Assembly (NCBI RefSeq): GCF_005222815.1
Contig: NZ_STGB01000004.1
Coordinates: forward strand, 992,001 to 1,056,000
Source: Roseomonas sp. AR75
Lineage (GTDB): Bacteria; Pseudomonadota; Alphaproteobacteria; Acetobacterales; Acetobacteraceae
DNA length: 64,000 bases
Direction: 5' to 3'
Shown here piece by piece: positions 42,992 through 52,566 of this stretch (positions are counted from its first letter, which is position 1; every line of letters starts with the position of its first letter). The notes beneath the pieces were generated by a model, which was not told the DNA's origin, did no database searches, and saw nothing but the letters and a program-made list of their open reading frames with translations. The position numbers were made by a program, and so were the translations under genes.

Positions 42992-43050
42992 ACGGCGCCG
43001 CTGCACGCCTGCGCGTGCTTTGCACGCCCCGCCGCTCGGAGGCAGCGTGA
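42988..43050 (+). CDS. 20-codon coupling ORF between hyuA and hyuB
   Basis: ATG 42988 overlaps the hyuA stop (ATGA) and its TGA overlaps the hyuB ATG (TGATG at 43048-43052). It would encode MNGAAARLRVLCTPRRSEAA. GGAGGCAGC precedes its ATG, and the same GGAGGCAGC precedes the hyuB ATG. Both ends therefore look like translational coupling junctions. It may have no product role and simply carry ribosomes from hyuA to hyuB, or be the remnant of an alternative hyuB start. No similarity is recognised. Confidence 0.45.
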   Translation: MNGAAARLRVLCTPRRSEAA

Positions 43051-45020
43051 TGGACAAGGTCACCCTGCAGGTCTTCGCCAACCATGCGCGCGCCGCGGCC
43101 GAGAACATGGCCTACACGCTGTACCGCACGGCGCATTCCACCTTCGTGAAGGAGACCGAGGACTTCACCGTCCAGATCACCGACCCGGACGGGAATGTCA
43201 TCGCCGTGCCCATGGATCTCGGTGCCACCTGGTATCCTGGCCTGTACTACGGACGCGCGATCCGCATGATCGCAGAGGGCTACGAGCCCGGCGACATCGG
43301 CTTCACCAACGATCCCTACAGCGGGTTCCTGGCCACGCATGCGCCGGACATGCACATGTGGAAGCCGATCTTCCACGAAGGCGAGATCGTCGCCTACGCC
43401 ACCGGCCACATCCACAATACCGACATGGGCGGGGCCGTGCCGGCCAGTCTGTCCCGGGCGCTGACCGAGATCCACCAGGAAGGCATCCGCTTCCCGCCGA
43501 TGAAGATGGTGCGCGCCGGCGTGCTGAACGAGGAAGTGCTGCGGGTCATGCTGCTCAACGTGCGCAAGCCGGAGCAGAACCTGGGCGACCTCAAGGCCTT
43601 CCGCGGCGCGCTCGACACCGGGGAGCGGAAGATACGCGCGATGCTCGCGAAGTTCGGTGTGGAGGGCTTCCGCAAGGGATGCATCGGCCTGCTGGACTAT
43701 GCCGAGCACCAGGCGCGGGAGGTGCTGCGCTCCATACCCGATGGCGACTACGATTTCTGCGACTACTGCGACGAGGACGGCCCGAACGGCAACCCAGTGC
43801 GGCTCGCGCTGCGGCTCTCGATCCGTGGTGACAGCGCGGTGCTGGACTTCACGGGAACCGACCCGCAGTTGCAATCCGCGCTGAACGTGCCCACCGGCAG
43901 CGACCCGCGGCACACGCTGCTGCTGGTTGGCGTCTACTACGTGCTGACCGCCCTGAAGCCGGACATCCTCCTCAATTCCGGGCTGACACGGCCCTTCACC
44001 TGCATCGCGCCGGAAGGCACGGTGGTGAACCCGGTCTTCCCCGCAGCGGTCGGCATGCGCAGCCTGACTTGCGCAAGGCTGCGCAGCCTCGTCTTCGGTG
44101 CCTTCGCCCGTGCGGTGCCGGAGCGCATGCCGGCGGCGCCGGCCGGCAATTCCTCCATCCTGAACGTGATGACCACGGACAACCGCACGCATCGCAGCGT
44201 GCTGGCCGCGATCAATCCCGTGGTCGGCGGTGCCGGCGGCTTTCCGACGCGCGACGGCACGAACGGCTCGGGCGCCGATGCCGCGTATCTCAAGAACACG
44301 CCGATCGAGATCACTGAGACCGAGGTGCCCATCCGCATCACGCGCTATGGCCTGATGCCGGATTCCGGCGGCGCCGGGCGCTGGCGCGGCGGGCTTGGGA
44401 CCGCGCTCGACTTCACCGTCTTTGCGCCCAATTCCCGCGTGACGGCGCGCAACCGCGACCGCTGCAAGTTCCGCCCCTGGGGGACACTGGGCGGCAAGGC
44501 CGGCAAGCCTTCCGACTTCGTGCTGAACCCGGGTACGGCGCGCGCGCGTGTGCTCGGCAACATCGACACGGTCACGCTCGATCCCGGCGAGGTGCTGCAC
44601 ATCCACTCGCCCGGCGGTGCCGGCCGCGGCAGCCCGCTGGATCGGGAGCCTGAGCGCGTGCTGCGCGACGTGCGCTACGGCTACGTCTCGGAAGCCTCGG
44701 CCGAGGCCGAATACGGCGTGGTGATCCGCGACGGCGCGGTGGACGACGCCGCAACGGAAGCGCGCCGTTCCGCCATGCGTGCGGAGGAGACCGGCGCATT
44801 CTATCATTTCGGCCCCGAGCGCGAAGCGCATGAGGCGATCTGGACGCCGTCGGCCTATGCCGAATTCACCGCCATCCTGGCCGCGCTGCCGGTGCATTGG
44901 CGCTTCTTCGTGAAGACGCGCCTGTTCGAGCAGATGCGCGAACCTTCGGCGGAGGATTGCGCAAGCCGGGTGCGGGCTGCCTACGAGGCGCTGCGTCGCG
45001 CGACGCCAGGCCTGCCGTAG
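43050..45020 (+). CDS. hyuB: N-methylhydantoinase B / 5-oxoprolinase family, partner subunit
   Basis: 656 residues. Family segments are VFANHARAAAENMAYTLYRTAHS, FTNDPYSGFLATHAPDMHMW and YATGHIHNTDMGGAVPAS in pieces, and late GRWRGGLGT. Asp and His residues in NDPY, HAPDM and HIHNTDMGG form the probable metal site. The start at 43050 has CGGAGG 7 bases upstream. It forms the catalytic heteromer with HyuA. The convergent glucarate-dehydratase-like gene ends only 6 bases away. Confidence 0.92.
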   Translation: MDKVTLQVFANHARAAAENMAYTLYRTAHSTFVKETEDFTVQITDPDGNVIAVPMDLGATWYPGLYYGRAIRMIAEGYEPGDIGFTNDPYSGFLATHAPDMHMWKPIFHEGEIVAYATGHIHNTDMGGAVPASLSRALTEIHQEGIRFPPMKMVRAGVLNEEVLRVMLLNVRKPEQNLGDLKAFRGALDTGERKIRAMLAKFGVEGFRKGCIGLLDYAEHQAREVLRSIPDGDYDFCDYCDEDGPNGNPVRLALRLSIRGDSAVLDFTGTDPQLQSALNVPTGSDPRHTLLLVGVYYVLTALKPDILLNSGLTRPFTCIAPEGTVVNPVFPAAVGMRSLTCARLRSLVFGAFARAVPERMPAAPAGNSSILNVMTTDNRTHRSVLAAINPVVGGAGGFPTRDGTNGSGADAAYLKNTPIEITETEVPIRITRYGLMPDSGGAGRWRGGLGTALDFTVFAPNSRVTARNRDRCKFRPWGTLGGKAGKPSDFVLNPGTARARVLGNIDTVTLDPGEVLHIHSPGGAGRGSPLDREPERVLRDVRYGYVSEASAEAEYGVVIRDGAVDDAATEARRSAMRAEETGAFYHFGPEREAHEAIWTPSAYAEFTAILAALPVHWRFFVKTRLFEQMREPSAEDCASRVRAAYEALRRATPGLP

Positions 45021-45026
45021 CGCGCT

Positions 45027-46292
45027 TCACCAGCGCGGGCGCTTGTCCTGCCAGTCTGGCTGGTATTTGCGCATCTCGGTCCCGTCGTCGCGCTTGCGGA
45101 TGCCGCAGCGCCGCCAGTCCTCGTGCATGGCGGCGAGCTTCGCGCGGTCCAGCGTCACGCCGAGGCCAGGGCCGGGCGGCAAGCGCAGCGCGCCATCCGT
45201 GATCGGCAGCTTGCCGCCCTCGATCAGGTCGTCCTCGAGCCAGGGGTAATGCGTGTCGCAGTCATAGGTGAGGTTCGGCGTCGCGGCGGCGAGATGCGCC
45301 ATCGCCGCCAGGCTGATGCCGAGATGCGAGTTGGAGTGCATGGACAGGCCCAGTCCCCAGACCGCGCAGATGCGCGCGAGCTCACGGCTGGCGCGCAGCC
45401 CGCCCCAGTAGTGATGGTCGGAGAGGATCACGCGCACCGCGTCCTGGCGGATCGCCGGCGCCAGATGCGCCCAGGCGACGACGCACATGTTGGTCGCCAG
45501 CGGGATCGGGCAGGCGGCCTGCACCGCCGCCATCGGCGTGATGCCCGGCACCGGGTCCTCGAGATACTCCAGCACCGGCAGCATCTTCGGCAGCAGCTTC
45601 AGCGTGGTGTGGACATGCCAGGCGCAGTTCGGATCGATGCGCAGCGGCGCATCGGGGAAGGCGGCGCGCAGCGCCAGCAGCGCCTCCACCTCCGCCTCCG
45701 GCTCCAGCACGCCGGCCTTGAGCTTGAGCGAGCGGAAGCCGTGCAGCGCCACCATGCGCCGCGCCTGCTCCACGACGCCTTCCGGCGTCAGCGCCTCGCC
45801 CCACGGATCGGCGGGAATCGAGGGATCGAAGCGATGCCGCTCGAACTTGTAGAACAGATAGGCCGCGAAGGGGATGCTCTCGCGCACCTGCCCGCCCAGA
45901 AGCGATGCGACGGGCAGGTTCAGATGGCGCGCCAGCGCATCCGTCGCCGCGACCTCGAAGGCGCCGAAGACTCGCGCCACCAGCATGTCCTGCCCGGTGC
46001 GGGAGGAGGACTCCTTCGCCGAGATGGTGGTGGCCCCGCAGGCCGCCTGCGCCGCGCGCTCCATGCCCGCAAGGTCGGAGACGTCGAGGCCGATCAGCGC
46101 CGGCGCCGCGGCTTCCAGGCAGCGACGGATTCCGTCATCGCCATAGGTCTCGCCGAGGCCCGTGATGCCGCCCTCGATCGTCACCTCGATGATGGAGCGC
46201 AGGCACCAGGGCTCGTGCACGCCCGCGGCGTTGAGCAGCGGCGGATCGCGGAAGGCAACCGGGGTGACGGCGACATGCTCGATGCGCGGCAT
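45027..46292 (-). CDS. Glucarate dehydratase-like enolase-superfamily enzyme
   Basis: 421 residues. Active-site features follow the GlucD pattern: K190-x-K192 (LKLKAG), metal ligands D220 (RIDPN), E245 (LEDPV) and N268 (ATNMCV; Asn in place of the usual Glu is characteristic of GlucD), D292 (SDHHYWGG) and H319 (MHSNSHLG). The end has PGPGLGVTLDRAKLAAMHE. GlucD dehydrates D-glucarate or L-idarate to 5-keto-4-deoxyglucarate. Whether glucarate is the real substrate here is not proven. It is the last gene of the seven-gene ABC/dehydratase operon; the start overlaps the previous stop (TGATG). Confidence 0.87.
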   Translation of the reverse strand: MPRIEHVAVTPVAFRDPPLLNAAGVHEPWCLRSIIEVTIEGGITGLGETYGDDGIRRCLEAAAPALIGLDVSDLAGMERAAQAACGATTISAKESSSRTGQDMLVARVFGAFEVAATDALARHLNLPVASLLGGQVRESIPFAAYLFYKFERHRFDPSIPADPWGEALTPEGVVEQARRMVALHGFRSLKLKAGVLEPEAEVEALLALRAAFPDAPLRIDPNCAWHVHTTLKLLPKMLPVLEYLEDPVPGITPMAAVQAACPIPLATNMCVVAWAHLAPAIRQDAVRVILSDHHYWGGLRASRELARICAVWGLGLSMHSNSHLGISLAAMAHLAAATPNLTYDCDTHYPWLEDDLIEGGKLPITDGALRLPPGPGLGVTLDRAKLAAMHEDWRRCGIRKRDDGTEMRKYQPDWQDKRPRW

Positions 46293-47449
46293 CAGGCGTT
46301 CCCCACGCGATGGGCGGCGATGTAGTCGAGATCGAGCGCGTGGCCGAGGCCGGGCTCCTGCGAGAGATGCACGCAGCCCTCCGCATCCATCGGATCGTCG
46401 GCGCGCGTCAGGTAGGGTGGCGGCGCGTCGTAGTCGAGGAAGGGGTGCAGCAGGCCGCGCTCGTAATAGGTGGTGTTGGGGATCGCGCCGCAGACGGCGA
46501 GATTGCCCGCGCCGGTGCCGTGGATCTCGCAGCTCATGTTGAAGCTTTCGGCGGTCGCCGCGATCTTCAGGCAAGGCGTGATGCCGCCGACGCCCCACAC
46601 GCCGCAGCGGATCATGTCGCAGGCCGCACCCGCGATCCACTCGGCGCGTGTCCAGTGTTTGCCCGGCATGCTCTCCGGCCCGAGGATGTTGAGCGAGAGC
46701 TGGTCCGACAGCCAGCGATAGGAGGAGAGTGAGGCTTCCTCCATCGGTTCCTCCATCCACAGGAAGCCGAGTTCCTGCAGCCTGCGGCCGAGCCAGGCCG
46801 CATCTTCGCGCGAGTACCAGTGCGAGGGATCGAGCATCAGCGGGATGTCGGGCCCGACAGCCTCGCGCACCGCGGCGCAGGCCTTGTAGTCCATGCGCAC
46901 GTCCGGCGCGCCGGGGATGGGCGGCATCCAGGTGTGCAGCTTCACCGCCCGGTAGCCGCGCACGCGCACCAGCCAATCGGCGTAGCGTGCGTAATCCTCC
47001 GGCGTGCGCAGCCCGCCTTCCAGATCGTCGCCACACATGGTGCTGCCGTAGGCCAGGATGCGGTCGCGCATGCCGCCCGCGAGTTTCCACACCGGAGCGC
47101 CGAGCAGCTTGCCCGCCAGGTCCCATAGCGCGAGATCCGCCGCGCAGAGCACGCGGTCCGTGAAGCGCTGCCCGCTGCCGCGCTGGCTCTTGTACAGTGC
47201 GCGCCAAAGCTTCTCCCGCCGCAGGGGATCGGCGCCGATGAGGACAGGCCGCACGAAGGCCGCCAGCAGCCCTTCCTCCACATCGGCGGGCGCTGCGAGG
47301 GCGCGGCCGATCGTGCCGTCCTCCGCTTCGATCTCCAGCATGGCGGCGCGGGCGATGGTCTCCTCGCCGGGATGCGCGTGCCCGTCGCTGTCGCGCGCGA
47401 TCCGGCTGGGATAGGTGAAGACGGTGCAGGCGACGCGGACAATCCTCAC
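46292..47449 (-). CDS. Mandelate racemase/muconate lactonizing family protein, KxH variant
   Basis: 385 residues of enolase-superfamily type. Metal ligands can be placed at D207 (LMLDPS), E233 or E234 (WMEEPM) and E259 (GPESM), with a general base at H310 (EIHGTG). On the second strand the motif is K170-L-H172 rather than the K-x-K of mandelate racemase, so the substrate class is unclear. Probably an acid-sugar dehydratase. Its start overlaps the preceding stop and its own stop overlaps the next start, in the middle of the operon. Confidence 0.83.
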   Translation of the reverse strand: MRIVRVACTVFTYPSRIARDSDGHAHPGEETIARAAMLEIEAEDGTIGRALAAPADVEEGLLAAFVRPVLIGADPLRREKLWRALYKSQRGSGQRFTDRVLCAADLALWDLAGKLLGAPVWKLAGGMRDRILAYGSTMCGDDLEGGLRTPEDYARYADWLVRVRGYRAVKLHTWMPPIPGAPDVRMDYKACAAVREAVGPDIPLMLDPSHWYSREDAAWLGRRLQELGFLWMEEPMEEASLSSYRWLSDQLSLNILGPESMPGKHWTRAEWIAGAACDMIRCGVWGVGGITPCLKIAATAESFNMSCEIHGTGAGNLAVCGAIPNTTYYERGLLHPFLDYDAPPPYLTRADDPMDAEGCVHLSQEPGLGHALDLDYIAAHRVGNA

Positions 47450-48660
47450 CCCCAGTGCCCCCGCAGCCGCCGGGCGCGGGCGCGCCGCGTCTGGACGTAG
47501 TTGTGCTCCGCCGCGGTGCCGGGCTCGAAAGCCTGGCCGTCATCGGGAAAGGTCGCGACGTTGCGCACCGAGGGATGCTTCGCGATCTCCTCGAGCACGA
47601 GGTCCACGCCGAGCCCGGGCGCGTCCGGCACGGGCAGGCAGCCATCGACGGTCCGCAGCGCCGGCGTCACCACCTGCGCCCGGCCTGGCCAGTCGAACGC
47701 CACGCGTTCGAGCATCAGCGCATTCGGGATCGTGGCCATCACATGCAGCGCCGCGAACTCCGCAACGGGCCCCAGCGAGCCGGAATGCGGCGCCACGCTG
47801 ATGAAATGCGCCTCCGCCATGGCCGCCATCTTCCGCATCTGCGTGATGCCGCCGGCGCGCCCGGTGTCGGGCTGGATCACGTCGACCAGCTCGCGTTCGA
47901 TATAGGGCCGCATGCCCCACAGCGTCGCCACGCGCTCGCCGGCGGCGAGCGGAACGCTGACCGCATCGCGCACGCGGGCCAGCGCGTCCAGGTTCTCGGG
48001 CGCCACCGGATCCTCGTAGAAGAGGATGTCGAGCTTCTCCAGCTCGCGCCCGACGAGGATCGCGTCCTGCGGCGTCATCCAGGACGGGCCATGCGCATCC
48101 ACCATGACATCGACCTCGGGACCGACAGCCTCCCGCACTGCGGCGACGGCGTCGATGTCCACCGCGCCGGTGAAGCCGACCTTCACGCCCTTGATGCCGA
48201 GCGCCATCAGTTCGCGCGCACGTTCCGGTGTCTTCGCATGACCATAGACAGGGATGCGATCGCGGAAGCGCCCGCCAAGCAACTGCCACACCGGCAGGCC
48301 GAGCGCCTTGCCCTTGATGTCCCACAGCGCCATCTCGATGGCGCTGAGCGCGCCGCCACCCACCGTGCCCAGCAGCCCATGGCCCATGGATCCGAGATAG
48401 AGCTTGTGCCAGAGGCGATCGACGTCGCGCGGATCCTCCCCGATCAGCAGGCTGGCGTAATCCTCCACCGCGGCGCGCACCACGCGGGGCCAGCCGGAGC
48501 CCTCGCCGACGCCGTGGATGCCTTCATCGGTGAGCACGCGCACGAAGAGCCAGTTGCGCGACCCGCCGTGGCCATCCGCGCCACGGCTGGTGCCGAGGCC
48601 GGGCACGGCCGGGCGCGCGCCGACCTGCAGCAGATGCGTCTCGACGCCGGTGATCTTCAT
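47446..48660 (-). CDS. Galactonate dehydratase-like enolase-superfamily enzyme
   Basis: 404 residues. The residues fit the D-galactonate dehydratase pattern: D188 and H190 (VDAHGPSW), E216 (FYEDPV), E242 (AGERVAT) and H292 (VAPHSGSLGP). GMRPYIERELVDVIQPD is typical of this subgroup, in which two His replace the K-x-K base. It would convert an aldonate to a 2-keto-3-deoxy acid. ATGA overlaps couple it to the ABC ATPase before it and to the second dehydratase after it. The precise sugar acid is unknown. Confidence 0.86.
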   Translation of the reverse strand: MKITGVETHLLQVGARPAVPGLGTSRGADGHGGSRNWLFVRVLTDEGIHGVGEGSGWPRVVRAAVEDYASLLIGEDPRDVDRLWHKLYLGSMGHGLLGTVGGGALSAIEMALWDIKGKALGLPVWQLLGGRFRDRIPVYGHAKTPERARELMALGIKGVKVGFTGAVDIDAVAAVREAVGPEVDVMVDAHGPSWMTPQDAILVGRELEKLDILFYEDPVAPENLDALARVRDAVSVPLAAGERVATLWGMRPYIERELVDVIQPDTGRAGGITQMRKMAAMAEAHFISVAPHSGSLGPVAEFAALHVMATIPNALMLERVAFDWPGRAQVVTPALRTVDGCLPVPDAPGLGVDLVLEEIAKHPSVRNVATFPDDGQAFEPGTAAEHNYVQTRRARARRLRGHWG

Positions 48661-50441
48661 GCACCCTCTGTGTAGCGATGGCGGCCGGTCATGCCGCGAT
48701 GCCGCGGGTCCGGATGCGGCACGGCGGAGAGCAGCGCGCGCGTATAGGCGTGCTGCGGGGCGGTGCAGACGGCCTCGGTCTCGCCGATCTCCACCACCTT
48801 GCCGCGGTACATCACCGCGACGCGGTCGCAGAAGTACCGGATCACGCCGATGTCGTGGCTGATGAAGAGGAAGGAGAGGCCGAGCCGTTCCTGCAGATCC
48901 AGCAGCAGGTCCAGCACCTGGCTGCGCAGCGAGACATCGAGCGCCGAGGTCGGCTCATCGGCCACGATGACACGCGGCTCGAGCGCGATGGCGCGCGCGA
49001 TGCCGATGCGCTGCCGCTGGCCGCCGGAGAAGGCATGCGGGTACCGCTCCATCGCCGAGTCCGGCAGCCCCACCATGTCCAGCAGTTCCGCGACACGACG
49101 CTGCAGCGCGGCCCCGCGATGGGTGCCGTTCACCAGCATCGGCTCCCCGACGATCTGCTCGACCGTCATGCGCGGGTTGAGGCTGGCGAAGGGGTCCTGG
49201 AACACCATCCGGATCTCCCGCCGCAGCGGCCGCAAGGCGGATTCGCGCATGCCAAGAAGATCGATGCGCGAGCCGTCCCGCCCGACATACTCGATCCGCC
49301 CGCCGAGGCCCTGGAACAGTCCCATCACGCAGCGTCCGAGCGTGGTCTTGCCGGACCCGCTCTCGCCCACGATGCCCAGCGTCTCTCCCGCGTGCAGATC
49401 CAGGGTGACATCGTCCACGGCAACAACCGGCGGAGCTGCCGGCCGGAACATGCGCCGCGCCGAGGGAAACACCTTGCGCAGCGCATCCAGCCGGAGGATC
49501 GGTGCGCCGGGCGGCTTCGTCGCGCGCATCGCGAGCCGCCGCGGCGAGGGCCGGTCCAGCGCGCGCACGGCGCCCAGCAGCATGCGCGTGTAGTCGTGCT
49601 GCGGCCGCTCGAACACATCGAGGATTCCGCCGCGCTCCACAACCTGCCCATGGCGCATGACCGCGACCTCGTCGGCCATTTCCGCCACCACGCCCATGTC
49701 GTGGGTGATCAGCATCACCGCCATGCCGTGGCTCGCCTGCAACCGCCTTATCAGGTCCAGGATCTCGGCCTGCGTCGTCACATCCAGCGCGGTGGTCGGT
49801 TCGTCGGCGATCAGCACGGAGGGGTTGCAGGCCAGCGCCATCGCGATCATCGCACGCTGGCGCATGCCGCCCGAGAACTCGAAGGTGTAGCGGTCGACCG
49901 CCGTCTCGGGCCGAGGGATTTCAACCTGGCGCAGCAGGTCAATTGCCCGCTCGCGCGCGGCGCGCTTGCCCAGGCGGTCATGCAGCCGTATCGCCTCGAT
50001 GATCTGCGCGCCGATGGTATGGACCGGGGAGAGCGAACTCATCGGCTCCTGGAAGATCATCGCGATGTCGCGGCCGCGGATGGCGCGGATCGCCGCGCTG
50101 CGCGCCGGCATGGCGGAAAGCTCCACCACCTCCTCCGCGCCGCCCGACGCGGCCGCGCCCTTCGTCGTATGGTGCCGGTGCAGCAGCACGCGTCCGGCGG
50201 CGATGCGCCCGGGCTGATCCAGGATCTGCAGGATCGCGCGCGCCGTCACGCTCTTGCCGCTGCCGCTTTCCCCGACCACCGCGAGCGTCCGCCCGGCGCG
50301 GAGCACGAGGTCCACGCCATCCACCGCGCGGAACACGCCGCGGCGCGACGGGAAATCCACGGCGAGCTCCTGCACCTCCAGCACCACCGGCGCGGCCTCG
50401 GCCTCTCCCGGCGACCAGGCTGCCTGCATCGTATCGGGCAT
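48657..50441 (-). CDS. Fused dipeptide/oligopeptide-type ABC ATPase (two nucleotide-binding domains)
   Basis: 594 residues with two complete ATPase halves, corresponding to DppD and DppF fused. The first Walker A is GESGSGKS (57-64) with signature FSGGMRQR. The second Walker A is GESGSGKTT near 370 with signature FSGGQRQR. Both halves have LIADEPTTALD/VADEPTSALD-type Walker B regions, and the C-terminus has the oligopeptide-type APQHAYTRALLSAVPHPDP tail. It energises the two permeases encoded just upstream. In this operon the cargo is more likely a sugar acid or oligosaccharide than a peptide (inference). Confidence 0.92.
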   Translation of the reverse strand: MPDTMQAAWSPGEAEAAPVVLEVQELAVDFPSRRGVFRAVDGVDLVLRAGRTLAVVGESGSGKSVTARAILQILDQPGRIAAGRVLLHRHHTTKGAAASGGAEEVVELSAMPARSAAIRAIRGRDIAMIFQEPMSSLSPVHTIGAQIIEAIRLHDRLGKRAARERAIDLLRQVEIPRPETAVDRYTFEFSGGMRQRAMIAMALACNPSVLIADEPTTALDVTTQAEILDLIRRLQASHGMAVMLITHDMGVVAEMADEVAVMRHGQVVERGGILDVFERPQHDYTRMLLGAVRALDRPSPRRLAMRATKPPGAPILRLDALRKVFPSARRMFRPAAPPVVAVDDVTLDLHAGETLGIVGESGSGKTTLGRCVMGLFQGLGGRIEYVGRDGSRIDLLGMRESALRPLRREIRMVFQDPFASLNPRMTVEQIVGEPMLVNGTHRGAALQRRVAELLDMVGLPDSAMERYPHAFSGGQRQRIGIARAIALEPRVIVADEPTSALDVSLRSQVLDLLLDLQERLGLSFLFISHDIGVIRYFCDRVAVMYRGKVVEIGETEAVCTAPQHAYTRALLSAVPHPDPRHRGMTGRHRYTEGA

Positions 50442-50443
50442 GG

Positions 50444-51580
50444 TCAGCGCCCGTCCTGCGCATAAGGATCGGCCGCGTCCCGCAGGCCGTCACCAAGGAA
50501 GTTGAGCGCCAGCACTGCCAGGCAGACGGCGCCACCCGGGATGAACAGCCAGGGCGCCTGCGCGATGGAGCGGATGTTCTGCGCCTCCTTCAGCAGCACG
50601 CCCCAGGAGATCGTGGGCGGTTGCAGCCCGAGACCGAGGAAGGAGAGGGAGGTCTCCGCGAGAATCATCAGGGGGATCGCCAGCGTGATCGAGGCGATCA
50701 CATGCGAGGCGAGCGAGGGGAGCATGTGGCGCCAGATGATGCGCGCCTGGCTGCAGCCATCCAGCCGCGCCGCCGTGACGAAGTCCTCGCTGCGAAGCGC
50801 CAGGAAGCGGCCGCGCACCACGCGCGCGAGCTCCGTCCAGGTGACCAGCGACAGGATGATGGTGATGGCAAAGTAGCGCGTGAGCGGTGACCAGTCCTGC
50901 GGCAGTGCGGCGGTGAGGCCGAGCCAGATCGGGATCGTTGGCAGCGACAGGATGAACTCGATCACGCGTTGGATCGCCATGTCCACCGTGCCGCCGTAGT
51001 AGCCGGAGATGCCGCCCAGGAGCAGGCCGAGAACCAGGCTCATCGCCACGCCGACCAGGCCGATGGACAGCGATATGCGCGCGCCATGGATCACCCGGCT
51101 GAGCATGTCGCGCCCAAGCCGGTCCGCGCCGAACAGGTAGAAGCGCTCACCAGGCTCTGCGGCGGTGAGGAGGCGCCGCTCAATGGTGACCAGTCCTGCC
51201 AGCTTCACCGGCTCCGCCCGGCCGAAGAAGCGCAGATAGATGCGCCTGTCGGGGTCGGGCACGAAGCTCTGCTCCAGCGTGAAGCGGTCGCGGACGAGGC
51301 GCTGCCCCTGCACCCAGGGGCGGATGCTCCAGGAGCCGTCCGGCGCGGTGTCGATGAAGTGGATTTCCTGCGGCGGATGGAACACCGCGCGCGCATTGGC
51401 GGCGTCCGGATCGAACGGCGCGAAGAACTCGGCGAAGGCGCCGACCGCATAGAGCGCGACGACCAGATACAGCGACCAGCGCGCAAGCCGGTGGCGCCGG
51501 AACGCCCACCACATCAGCTTCCACTGGCTTGCCTGCTCCGCCGAGCGGTGCTCCCGCGGGTCGGTGACTGCGATGCTCAC
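50444..51580 (-). CDS. ABC transporter permease, DppC-like
   Basis: 378 residues from a GTG at 51580 that overlaps the stop of the first permease (GTGA). After an N-terminal helix there is a long periplasmic insert (~60-150), then GADRLGRDMLSRVIHGARISL, the usual DppC/OppC beginning of the transport domain. The EAA loop is seen as VTAARLDGCSQARIIWRHMLP. The insert makes it longer than the ~300 residues of DppC, as in some OppC-like proteins. Confidence 0.9.
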   Translation of the reverse strand: MSIAVTDPREHRSAEQASQWKLMWWAFRRHRLARWSLYLVVALYAVGAFAEFFAPFDPDAANARAVFHPPQEIHFIDTAPDGSWSIRPWVQGQRLVRDRFTLEQSFVPDPDRRIYLRFFGRAEPVKLAGLVTIERRLLTAAEPGERFYLFGADRLGRDMLSRVIHGARISLSIGLVGVAMSLVLGLLLGGISGYYGGTVDMAIQRVIEFILSLPTIPIWLGLTAALPQDWSPLTRYFAITIILSLVTWTELARVVRGRFLALRSEDFVTAARLDGCSQARIIWRHMLPSLASHVIASITLAIPLMILAETSLSFLGLGLQPPTISWGVLLKEAQNIRSIAQAPWLFIPGGAVCLAVLALNFLGDGLRDAADPYAQDGR

Positions 51581-52563
51581 TGGTAGCGCACCCGCGGATC
51601 GATCAGCGCCAGGAGGATGTCGGAGACGAGCATGCCGATCACCGTCAGGCTGCACAGCAGCAGGATGAAGGCGCCCGCCAGGTACATGTCCTGCGCCAGC
51701 AGCGCCTGCAGAAGCAGCGGCCCGGCCGTGGGCAACGAAAGTACGAAGGCCGTGATCACCGCCCCGGAGATCAGCTGCGGGAATGCCCATCCGATCGTGC
51801 TGACGAAGGGGTTCAGCGCCAGGCGCACGGGATAGCGCATCAGCAGGGTGAACTCCGAGAGTCCCTTCGCGCGCGCGGTCACCACATAGGGCTTGTGCAA
51901 CTCATCGAGCAGGTTCGCGCGCATGATGCGGATCAGGCTGGCGGAGGAGGAGGTGCCGAGGATGATCACGGGAATCCAGAGATGCGCCAGCAGGTCGAGC
52001 AGCTTCCCCCAGCTCCAGGCCGCGTTCTGATACTCCTCCGAGAACAGGCCGCTGACATCGGCGCCGAAATACACCACGCCGATGTACATCAGCACGAGCG
52101 CGATCAGGAAGTTGGGTGTCGCCAGCCCGATGAAGCCGAAGGTCGTCGCGATGTAGTCGCCGATGGAGTATTTCCGGACGGCGGAGAAGATCCCCACCGG
52201 AAATGCCACCGCCCAGGTGAACAGCAGCGTGCCGAGCGCGAGGCAGACCGAAAGCCCCATGCGTTCCCAGATCAGGTTGGACACCGGCTGCTGCCATTCG
52301 AAGCTGATGCCGAAATCGCCCTGCAGCACGCCGGAGATCCAGCGCCAGTACTGCACGAGGAAGGGCTGGTCGAGCCCATAGCGCTGGCGCAGCGCCTCCA
52401 GCCGGCCCTGGTCCACCTCGTCGCCGGACGCGGCAAGCGTCGCGGCGAAGCTGGTCAGGTAGTCTCCCGGCGGCGCCTGGATCAGCGCGAAGCTGACCAG
52501 GGAGACCGCAATCAGGAACGGCACCGTCCAGAGGACTCTCCGGACGATGAACGTCAGAAGCAT
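51577..52563 (-). CDS. ABC transporter permease, DppB-like
   Basis: 328 residues. The N-terminus FIVRRVLWTVPFLIAVSLVSF and ALRQRYGLDQPFLVQYWRWI are the classic DppB/OppB opening. The coupling loop is VVTARAKGLSEFTLLMRYPVR and the end is LIDPRVRYQ. About six helices. It lies 3 bases after the receptor gene and is coupled to the DppC-like gene. Together they form the inner-membrane channel. Confidence 0.92.
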   Translation of the reverse strand: MLLTFIVRRVLWTVPFLIAVSLVSFALIQAPPGDYLTSFAATLAASGDEVDQGRLEALRQRYGLDQPFLVQYWRWISGVLQGDFGISFEWQQPVSNLIWERMGLSVCLALGTLLFTWAVAFPVGIFSAVRKYSIGDYIATTFGFIGLATPNFLIALVLMYIGVVYFGADVSGLFSEEYQNAAWSWGKLLDLLAHLWIPVIILGTSSSASLIRIMRANLLDELHKPYVVTARAKGLSEFTLLMRYPVRLALNPFVSTIGWAFPQLISGAVITAFVLSLPTAGPLLLQALLAQDMYLAGAFILLLCSLTVIGMLVSDILLALIDPRVRYQ

Positions 52564-52566
52564 CCG

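Noticed and set aside
46293..47645. Fusion of the GlucD-like enzyme with a large upstream domain (872 residues)
   Set aside because: The upstream part is out of frame with the real dehydratase genes that have full motifs, and the TGATG junction at 46290-46294 marks the true start.
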